DNA from: Viscum album
Taxonomy: Eukaryota > Streptophyta > Magnoliopsida > Santalales > Viscaceae
Assembly: GCA_963277665.1 (NCBI GenBank)
Contig: OY728123.1
Location: forward strand, 634,010,915-634,074,914
DNA length: 64,000 nucleotides
Direction of reading: 5' to 3'
The notes below the pieces were generated by a model. The model ran no database searches. It saw only the letters and a list, made by a program, of their open reading frames with translations, and had not been told where the DNA came from. This document shows, piece by piece, positions 40,494 to 49,293 of this stretch. Each line of letters begins with the position of its first letter. The stretch's first letter is position 1. The position numbers and the translations under genes were made by a program.

Positions 40494-43400
40494 GTAATGT
40501 CCAACAAAAACTTCTCATTCTTTATGTGTGTTGTAATTTCATATACCTTTTTTTAGTGTGAAATGTTCTAATTCATCATTTATATAATGTAATTATTATT
40601 TTAAAAATAAAACATCAATATCCACTCTAATTATACAACAGTCATTTGAAATTATAATGTTGAGAATCTCCGACATCTATAAAAGAATCCAAAATTTTAT
40701 AAAATATGGGTGTGGAATTCATTGAAATGAAATGTATTAATTAAAAAAATGTTGATACATAAATAATAATAGATGAAAAAAGTGGTAAAAATTTAAAAAT
40801 GGTTGTTAGGTAAATAGTATATATTCACATGGAAAACAATATTTGGGTGGGATTGCACACCAGGTTTGACATTCTTCAGGGATATACATTGGATGATTCA
40901 CATTCTTTTTAAAACCCATAATCATTGACCTAAAATTATTTTATCTAATTTATGAATGTTATATTTTTGTACAGATATATTAAATTTTCAAAAACATGAA
41001 TTTTATTAACTAAACCACATTATTATATATTTATTTACACAAAACTGATGAGTGGTTTTGTATATTCTCAACATCATAAAGGTTCCTAATTGAATATTTT
41101 AGAATCCTAATTTATCTTTATATGAAACAAATGTATTTACCTATATCTCATAGATAATTTATTTAATGATAAAAAAATTTATATTATATATATAATTATC
41201 TATATTATGTATAATAATCTTGTATGATATGTATCATTTATAATTTACTCTAATAATTAAAATTTATTTAATTAATTAAAATTAATTCATATCCATTTAT
41301 TTTGAAATGGAATGCATAGTTCAATAATGTGAAAGGTGGTGCTCAGAATTATATATCCCCCGAGTGCACTAAAATTTTCTATAATGTAACTATGTCAAGG
41401 TGTTGGGATTTTCCTTAACTATTTTGAATTTTGTGTCTAAAAAAGGCTTCATCAACATGTTAAGAATATTGCACATTATTAATTGTTAACATTTCCATCA
41501 TTATACAATAATTTAAGCAATAATTATCCTATTTATAAAATGATTATGTGATCTAGTAACCTGTATTTATATATTTAAATTATAATAATTATTAATTGTT
41601 AAATATTATTTTATTTTATCCCATACTAAAAACTTTATCTCATCCATTACATTTTTTATAATTTCCCAAGTCAATGAATTTGAATACCATGTTTGATTGA
41701 ACCTATGGAATGAACTATATAGTAAATATTTGTACTAAAGTGTTATAATTTTTCATTGAATAAATTATTATTTATATATATAATACCTTTTGGACTAATG
41801 AACAGTGATATGTAGAAAATAATCTCACATATTATAATTACCATGTAAAAATTAACCCACAATCTCAAAGGTAATAGGGCTTGTGAGCTTATATATTGTA
41901 TCAGAATAATGTTTTGATGAAATATTTCAAAAATGATTTAAAAGATTGTAGTAATGGAAAATATATTCTTTCATTGAAATTTTATAACAATTTTTCTATA
42001 GTATTTTATATGTATTATATTCAAAGAAATATATTTTATTAAATCATGATATAAAAGTGTTTTCATAAATATTACTATTTTATATCATTTCTCTGAATAC
42101 ATATTTTATTAATAATAGATCCATTTATAAGAAAGATAAAAAAATTCAATAATAGAACACAGTGAAGGAATTAACTAAATAATGATGATGATTAAGATAA
42201 TAATTTTTAGTAATTAAATTATTAGTATCTAATAGAAATTGACCCAGGTTTTGTGAAATAACAAGTATCACTCAGAGAATACAATTTATTATCAGCAAAA
42301 TTAATCTTCATTAGTTTATTTTATGATTCATTTACCTCTATCATTTAGTTTGTTGATCAATCACTAGGTTTTAGATCATGGGATGAAGTGCCGCCAAATG
42401 ATATCTACATATTAATGGTGTATCATGAAATTAATGTTTATCTAGGTTATGTGTCATTTAAGGGAATTCATCCAAAAATGGCGGTACTGGATTCAAAATA
42501 ACAAAATGGTAGAGGTTATATAACTTATAGGGCCTTGGGAATGATGTAAAAATGAGATGGCTAAATCAATGGTTAATTTTATTGATTTTTATTTGTTCAA
42601 TAAACCTTTTATGGATAGTAAAGCCTCTATCAAATTTTCAATAACGTTTCACCTATCCTATATCTGAAAAAATTGATAACATGATGATATATACTAGGTT
42701 TGGCCTTAATGAGAAATATTAATCCATTCTATGAACAAAATGAGGTTTTTAACTTATGATGTTATCAATATTAATTATAGTAATATATTGTGTTCTTCCA
42801 TTCAGACACATGTTTATACATGTAAATTCCACACCCTATAACAGTTACATTGATTTATTTATAATATCTCCACTAGTTCTTCATTGGAGTTTCAAAAAAC
42901 TGAGGTGAAATCGTCTTTGATTGGTTTCTCCAAATAATTTTGTGTTTATGTTGACCTTTTTCCAATTTAAATCTATGAAAAATTCTTGTGCTGGCTCAGA
43001 TCACCTTCAGTTTTTATAAATTCATGTCTTCTGATATCTCATTTATATCCACAAAATTATGAACATTTTTATAATCTCTTCATTTAATGTTTTTCTTCTT
43101 CCTCAACTTATAAAATTCTTATGTAACCACTCATTCTATAAAATATGTTTTCAACCTCAGTTTCATTATTTGTTCAGTATATCAGAATATGTTGTACATT
43201 TAGTTTATTTGATCTCATTCTTAACACTATATATTATATTTCTATATTATCATATTATTGAAAAATTAATAATTTCCTTCACATTCTCTCCAATTTTCTA
43301 ATCACTATGTGAGAAAATATTTTACATTTTTATAATTAATATATCCTTACTAGAATCCTAAAAATACAATATTTTCACCCAATGAATCTGTGTATTAATA

Positions 43401-44520
43401 TCTGTATATTATATCAAATTTAGTTCTCCACTAAACACATATGAATTCCAATCTACACTATAATTTTAATATACTGAAGTAATAGTAATTATTTTATCTT
43501 CCACACAATATCAGAATGTATTCAATCTCCCCAAAACATACTCTATTTTTGCATGTATTGTGTATCATATCCATATTATCAGTGGTGTGAAACAAACAGA
43601 ATTAAATTCTAGTGAATTTTCTATGGTAAAGTATCTTATTAGTTGGGTATGCAATAATTACAAATATATCCACATTGTATAGTCGCATGTACTATGACAT
43701 ATAACAATATAGATCAATTTCAACACATCTAAAAATTTCACTCCTTCAATGATGTAAACTACTCAATGGAATATATTATTATATAATACGAGTTAATGGA
43801 AACATTAAATTATGGAAAATAAATTCCATCCATGTTGTAGGGATAGTTTTATTTTGTGAAATTTTAATATTCATTGGGCTACAAGGATTCTCTTATCCTT
43901 GTTTCTCAGGTAGTTTGTGATACCCATTAAATGAATTAAAATGAGTCATATTCTCATTGATTCATTTATTAGATTTCATGAAAGTGTGTTTAGTGAATTT
44001 TCAAATTCTAGAGAACATGGTTTGATCCTTTCATATCAAATGAATGACTTTTTTCATGTGAGATATCTAAAACCCATAAAATAATTCATTATCACTAAAA
44101 AAATTACATATTATCCACATAAAAACATTTATGAAACAAAAAACATGACTAATATAAGATGTGGTGTCCTAGATGAATCATTATTTACTTTAGAGTGATC
44201 AACTAGGATGTAAGGATACCCAGCGACGCATGTGGAATTATACAACTGGTAATTTTCAAAATATGTATTTCTAGAAAGGTGATGGATGAATATTAGGAGA
44301 CATGAAGATACATCAATAAGAATTAACTATTCTTTATATCATCATATTGATCCTTGTTTTCCTGATAAATAATACATATTTATGTTTTTTTTCAATATTG
44401 TAGTTAACATTGAAGGCTCGATAACATAGATTATGACATGGTTGATAAACTGACAAAGATTAAACTGATTTGATGATAGAAGATTATATATCATTTAATG
44501 GATGAATAATAATATCTATG
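40494..44520. other. AT-rich region; one weak exon-like stretch at about 42349-42501
   Basis: Mostly featureless AT-rich DNA. At 42349 a pyrimidine-rich stretch ending in TTTAG is followed by about 50 open codons (starting FVDQSLGFRSWDEVPPNDIY) of more balanced composition than the neighbours, ending at a stop near 42500. It could be an exon or a piece of a decayed transposon. No family is recognised. The 80-codon frame at 43059-43301 is low complexity and probably meaningless. Confidence 0.25.
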
Positions 44521-44965
44521 TGTTAGTCCAACATCAGAGATGATGCTGTTCCAGATGAGTTTCATAAGAAATCTCATGTCGATTCAACGTTGAGATAATT
44601 GAGGGTTTAAACACATGTAACCTCGTTCCTACCATACCCCCATGGACTACACTTCATGTACCCAGTCCACATGAAACATTATATGAATTTTAAACCACTT
44701 CATAATAAACCACATATGTTATCCTTATGGATACTATGAATGGTCTCTATTTCCACTAATGACCGGTAAAATTGACATCTCCCACATGTTGACCCCTCAT
44801 GTCCCACATGTTTGGTTGAGGGTTCCTTGGATGGCTAAAGGATGGAAAGAATTATTGGAAAAGCCTATAAAAATAGTGGGAAATTTTTCCTTTTCTTTCT
44901 AATTAATTAAAAATATTATTCAGGTTAAATAGTATATTTCTTATTGTACAACACTCATTCTATAA
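44521..44965 (+). repeat. Possible copia-type (or TRIM) LTR fragment with TATA box
   Basis: The sequence beginning 'tgttagtccaacatcagaga' at 44521 resembles the start found on many plant copia-type LTRs (TGTTAGTCCCACATCGG). It is less AT-rich than its surroundings, and near 44860-44870 a TATA-like 'cctataaaaatag' precedes a pyrimidine-rich stretch. No second copy or internal coding region was found, so this would be a solo or truncated LTR. The right edge is not defined. Confidence 0.35.
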
Positions 44966-46180
44966 TATCTATATTGATGGGAGTTCTTTAAATGCTTCAT
45001 GTAATTATTTCATGAATAATAACCCTAAAATATCAAAAACCATTACATGGTAATATTAAAATTGTTGAGAAAAAATTTCCACATCATAAATTTCATTTTT
45101 ACATGACCATAATCATTAATATCAATTCAAAAAAGAATCAAATTTATTTAAAAAATAAAACTATTATCACATAGTCTTATATACAAACCAAATCCAAAAA
45201 TTCCATACATCTTCATCCTGAAATAATACTCATCTTTCAAATGTGCTAAATGCTTTTCACATCTCAATGTTATATTTGATTATGTTTTAGACATTGAGAA
45301 AAATATCAACAATAATCACATTAAATCGTGTATAATTTCTCAAGCATGAAATAAAATTCCTAATCATGAATATGTATCAATTCTCCAACCATCACCGCAT
45401 CATCATCCCATTCCAATATACATAAATATACTAATACAAATAAATACTTCTTATTCATTGATTATAATTGTTATAATATTAGTTAATATAAACCAAAATT
45501 AAGGTAACTGGTCACAATAATACTCCACTTTATATGAATTGTAAATAAATAAAAAATACATTGTTTTAATGCTATCTAAATATGTGTTCATAACTTCCCT
45601 CCCAATTTCCAATCAAACAATCATCATCTATTTGTATCCCATATATTTTAATGAAATAAAGTGTATATTGTAAAAGTGATTTCAATTATTACACTGTAAT
45701 GATTTATTAATAATTCCTCTACATGTCATCTTGATACTGTCTTAGGGTAGAAAACAAGAGGCTTTTATCTGGAAAATGAATATGACCCTTATAAAATTTA
45801 ATAATACAAAATTAAATTGAAAAACAATAATTATTATTCATCCTTTTTCGCACTATATTTGATACTAAAAAATATTATATATAAAAATTCAAATAAAAAA
45901 TGAACCATAAATTACTACACTGATATCAATAAGTAGATTAAAACATTCAATTACAAATAGATGGAATTATTATCTATATAAGAACATCTATATTCATTCA
46001 TTTTATCAAATAATTAATAAAAAACAATTTCTCTCCTTTGATTTATAATATGATTTCTAGTTCTCAATGATGATTGATAATGAATATATACCTCTTAAAT
46101 GGAATTTTTAGAGATATACCATGTTGTATATTCATGTTCTCAGAAAAATTAATTTTCGTAGCTAAAAAAATCATTCCTCT
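44966..46180. other. AT-rich spacer up to the Cassandra boundary
   Basis: No gene or repeat is recognised. The composition changes abruptly at 46181, where the first LTR begins. The bases just outside are 'tcattcctct'. Confidence 0.5.
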
Positions 46181-46553
46181 TATAACATCCCCAAATGATA
46201 AAGGGTTAAATGACTAAATGATATGACTCATGTCAACAAGGTGAAACTTCCTTTTCGGGAGCCTACCTGATTAGAACTCCACAGTTAAGCGTGCTTGACC
46301 TGGAGTGGTGATCAGGATGGGTGACCTCCTGGGAATTTTCCTATGGTGTGTGCGAGTGAGGACATAGAAAATTAGAAAGGACATGTGTTGGCATGTGGGG
46401 ACTATCATTAGTCAGATGACCCGTTCGGGCATGCAGGTGGACCATGGGGTTGGCTCCACGTGTCTGCGAGGCAACTGGTGGTACCTGGTGGGCCAGGACC
46501 CGATGACCATGTTGAGGCAGGGTGGTTGTGCTATTATCGGGACCCAGTTGTCA
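46181..46553 (+). repeat. Cassandra-type LTR 1 (carries 5S rRNA-like segment)
   Basis: About 373 bp, starting 'tataacatccccaaatg' (the usual TG is TA here) and ending 'gttgtca'. It is followed at once by a PBS and a 98-100-bp internal region, then a PPT and a second LTR. Short LTRs holding 5S rRNA sequence, a PBS for initiator-Met tRNA and no coding capacity define the Cassandra family of terminal-repeat retrotransposons in miniature (TRIM). Such elements depend on other retrotransposons for their proteins. This copy has the best preserved 5S segment of the three. Confidence 0.88.
46255..46357 (+). pseudogene. 5S rRNA-like segment in LTR 1 with Pol III internal promoter boxes
   Basis: The segment reads like the 3' two thirds of plant 5S rRNA: AGAACTCCaCAGTTAAGCGTGCTTG (46273-46297, box A region), then AGGATGGGTGACCTCCTGGGAA (46314-46335, intermediate element and box C), and 'ctatggtgtgtgc' in place of the normal TCGTGTTGC-type end. 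The first ~45 bases of 5S rRNA are only faintly matched. In Cassandra the 5S part is thought to supply an RNA polymerase III promoter. It is not a functional ribosomal gene. Confidence 0.85.
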
Positions 46554-46572
46554 CATTTGGTATCAAAGGGGG
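46554..46572 (+). other. Primer binding site of the Cassandra element
   Basis: 'catttggtatcaaaggggg' follows LTR 1. TGGTATCA is the core of the site complementary to the initiator-methionine tRNA 3' end (canonical TGGTATCAGAGC). The diverged counterpart in the second internal domain reads 'catttcgtatcaac' (47611-47624). Confidence 0.8.
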
Positions 46573-46654
46573 AACCCCGCCTTAAGTGTGGTGCACTGCC
46601 TGGGTTGAGATGTAGGACCCACAACGAGGGCGTTGTGCACTAAAGGGGGGTGAT
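46573..46654 (+). mobile_element. TRIM internal domain and polypurine tract, copy 1
   Basis: Only about 80 bp separate PBS and 3' LTR, with no coding capacity, as in Cassandra elements. The run 'aaaggggggtgat' (46642-46654) is the polypurine tract right before LTR 2. The motif 'gtgcactgcctggg' is shared with the second copy at 47648-47661. Confidence 0.8.
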
Positions 46655-47027
46655 TGTAACATCCCCAATTGATAAAGGGTTAAATGACTAAATTTTATGA
46701 CTCTTGTCAACAAGGTGCACCTTCATTTTCGGGAGCCTACCTGATTAGAACTCCACAGTTATGCATGCTTGGCCTGGAGTAGTGATCAAGATAGGTGACC
46801 TTATAGGAAGATTCTTATAGTGTGTTCGAGTGAATACAAATCACACTAGAAAGGACATGTGTTGGCATGTGGGGACTATCATTAGTCAGATGACCTGTTC
46901 GGGCATGTGGGTGGACCCTAGGGTGGGCCCCACGTGTCTACGGGGAAACTGGTGGTACCTGGTGGGCCAGGACCCGACGACCATGTTGAGGCCGGGTGGT
47001 TGTGTTGTCACCGAGACCTAGTAGTCA
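46655..47027 (+). repeat. Cassandra-type LTR 2
   Basis: It begins 'tgtaacatccccaattg' with the TG end intact and ends 'gtagtca', 373 bp. The 5S-like part (about 46729-46830) is more degraded than in LTR 1: box A has TTATGCATGCTTGG, and box C is broken ('aggtgaccttataggaag'). Its right edge abuts gypsy integrase DNA (tag tgt gtg gca gag), not genomic AT-rich DNA. Confidence 0.85.
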
Positions 47028-47598
47028 TAGTGTGTGGCAGAGTTTGTTTCTCGGTGCCTTACTTTTCAACAAGTAAAGGATGAGCACCAGGTTCCAGCGG
47101 GTTTGACTCATCGCCTTGAGGTGCCAGAGTGGATGTGGGATGGGATATCCATGGACTTCGTGATGGGTTTACCACGTACGCCCAGGGGACACGATGCAAT
47201 CTGGGTGATCGTTGATCGACTCACCATGTCAGACCACATCCTAGCCATACGGGAGTAGAGTTCAATAGAGAGCTTGGGACGCCTCTTTGTGCAGGAGATA
47301 GTTCATGGAATTCATGATGGGTTTACCACGTACGTCCAGGGGACACGACATGATATCCATGGACTTCGTGATGGGTTTACCACGTATGTACAGGGGACAC
47401 GATGCAATCTGGATGATAGTTGATCGACTCACCATGTTGGCCCACTTCCTAGCCATACGGGAGCCGAGTTCAGTAGAGAGCTTGGGACACCTCTATGTGA
47501 AAGAGATAGTTCGAGTTCATGGAGTTCCATCCCTGATCATTTCATATCGTGATGCTAGTTTCACATCCTGGTTGTTGAAGGGATTGAAGGAAGCTTTT
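47028..47598 (+). pseudogene. Gypsy integrase fragment A with nested internal duplication
   Basis: The first 60-70 codons continue the integrase zinc finger and core: 'VAEFVSRCLTFQQVKDEHQ', 'WDGISMDFVMGLPRTPRGHD' and 'AIWVIVDRLT'. The GLPRT block is present three times (coding 'atgggtttaccacgta' at 47163, 47318 and 47371), with a 208-bp tandem step (GATATCC at 47144 and 47352). The fragment then runs through 'EIVRVHGVPSL' and 'GLKEAFGTQ' and stops abruptly at GGGACTC, where TRIM sequence resumes. It cannot encode a working integrase. Confidence 0.85.
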
Positions 47599-47711
47599 GG
47601 GACTCAGTCACATTTCGTATCAACGGAGCAACCCAGCGTTAAGTGCGGTGCACTGCCTGGGATGAGATGTAGGGCCCACAATGAGGGCGTTGTGCTCTAA
47701 AGGGGGGTGAT
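47599..47711 (+). mobile_element. TRIM LTR tail, PBS, internal domain and PPT, copy 2
   Basis: 'gggactcagtca' equals the last dozen bases of the LTR (LTR 1: gggacccagttgtca). The degenerate PBS, the short internal domain and an intact PPT 'aaaggggggtgat' (47699-47711) follow. Because only the last bases of an LTR are present here, the copy was created by rearrangement rather than by a fresh insertion. Confidence 0.85.
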
Positions 47712-48082
47712 TATAACATCCCCAAATGATAAAGGGTTAAATGACTAAATGATATGAATCATGTCAACAGGGTGACATTCCTTTTTGGGATCTTAACTGA
47801 CTAGAACTCCACAGTTATGCGTTTTTGTCATGGAGTAGTGATCAGGATGGGTGACCTCCTGAGAATTTTCCCATGGTGTGTGTGAGTGAGGACAAAGAAC
47901 ACAGGAAATGACATGTTTTTGCCTGTTGGGACTTTCATTAGTCAGATGACCGTTCGGGCATGTGGGTGGACCCTAGGGTGGGCCCCAAGTGTCTGTAGGG
48001 CAACTGGTGGTACCTGGTGGGCCAGGACCCGACAACCATGTCAATGCGGGGTGGTTGTGCTATCACCGGGACCCAGTTGTCA
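47712..48082 (+). repeat. Cassandra-type LTR 3
   Basis: It starts 'tataacatccccaaatg' like LTR 1 and ends 'gttgtca', 371 bp. The 5S-like part (about 47785-47880) keeps box C (aggatgggtgacctcctgagaa), but box A is damaged (ttatgcgtttttgtc). Like LTR 2 it joins gypsy DNA at exactly the same base (tagtgtgtggcag). Confidence 0.85.
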
Positions 48083-49290
48083 TAGTGTGTGGCAGAGTTT
48101 GTTTCTCAGTGCCTTACTTGTCAGCAAGTAAACGCTGAGCACCTGGTGCCAGCGGGTTTGGCTCATCCCCTTGAGGTGCCATAGTGGAATTGGGAAGGGA
48201 TATCCATGGACATCGTGACAGGCTTACCACGTACGTCCAGGGGACACGATGCAATCTGGTTTATCATTGATCGACTCGGCAAGTCGGCCCACTTCCTATC
48301 CATACAGGAGCAGTGTTAAATAGAGATCATGGGATGCCTCTATGTGCAGGAGATAGTTCGAGTTCATGGAGTGTCGTCCACGACCGTTTCAGATCGTGAT
48401 GCTCGTTTCACATCCCGGTTGTGTAAGGGATTTCAGGAAGCTTTTGGGACTCTATTACGCTTGAGCACAACATTTCATCCTCAGACTGATGTTCATATGG
48501 AGCGGACCATCCAGGTTCTGGAGGATATACTTCGAGCATGCATACTTGACTTCGGTCGTAGCTGGGAGGATCACTTTCCACTGGTGGAATATTCTTATAA
48601 AAAATTTATCATTCCACTATTAGTATGGCACAACTCGAGGCTATGTATGGGCGACCCTGTAGGACACCACTTTGCTGGACTGACCCGGGAGAGTCAGCAC
48701 TCATGGTCCCATAGATGGTGATAGATACTACAGAGAAGGTGAAGGCCATCCAAGAGTGGATGAAGACTGCACTGAGTCGGGAGAAGTCATATGCCGACAA
48801 GAGGCAGAGGCCCATGGAGTTCGAGGAGGGAGACCATGTGTTCTTTCGGGTCTCACCTCGACGGGGATTGCGGAGATTTGGCCAAGGTGGCAAGAAATCT
48901 CCCAGGTTCGTTGGCCCTTTTCAGATTCTTAGTTGATTTGGAGAGGTTCCATACCTCTTGGCTCTACCTCCTTATATGGGTCGGTTACACAACATCTTCC
49001 ATGTGTCACAACTACGGAGATACGTGCATGATCCATCGCACGTTATCGACTGGGGAGAGCTCGACATCGATGATGGAGTGACCTTTGCTGAGTACCCAGT
49101 GGAGATCAAGGATCGGCAGGAGAAGATCTTTCGTGGGTGAGATATTACCTTGGTGCATGTCCGGTGGCAGCATGGGAATCTCCAAGAGAGCACATGGGAG
49201 TGGGAGCCTCAGATTCACGTGCAGTACCCACATCTTTTTGAGTATCCCTTGTTTTGGATTTTCGGGGACATAAAAGCCCAAAGGATGGTG
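48083..49290 (+). pseudogene. Gypsy integrase 3' part with chromodomain, fragment B (element C)
   Basis: The frame starts at the zinc-finger end (VAEFVSQCLTCQQV) and runs through the catalytic core: 'ISMDIVTGLPRTSRGHD' (first Asp), 'VSDRDARFTS' (second Asp), and 'HPQTDVHMERTIQVLED' (Glu). A frameshift near 48600-48670 separates the core from 'YADKRQRPMEFEEGDHVFFRV', the GPF/Y block 'SPRFVGPFQIL', 'LHNIFHVSQLRRYVHDPS', and the chromodomain 'LVHVRWQHGNLQESTWEWE...YPHLF'. One open piece spans 48715-48936 and another 48958-49140. All catalytic residues visible here are intact, so decay is recent. The upstream gag, protease, RT and RNase H genes are missing from the window. Confidence 0.9.
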
Positions 49291-49293
49291 TGA
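49271..49293 (+). other. Polypurine tract region of element C
   Basis: The purine-rich 'aaaagcccaaaggatggtgtga' just before the LTR start is the expected plus-strand primer site. It is interrupted by CCC, which is common in this lineage. Confidence 0.55.

Noticed and set aside
43059..43301. 80-codon frame with hydrophobic stretches
   Set aside because: Low-complexity AT-rich sequence. Apparent membrane segments arise from runs of T.
46255..46357. A genuine 5S rRNA gene
   Set aside because: The 5' third is not 5S-like, the segment is embedded in an LTR flanked by PBS and PPT, and tandem spacing is set by the transposon rather than by a 5S rDNA repeat.
46383..46643. 86-codon frame (+) and 70-codon frame (-) in LTR 1 and the internal region
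   Set aside because: The frames cross the LTR, PBS and internal region of a non-coding TRIM element. Similar frames recur in the other LTR copies only because the DNA is repeated.
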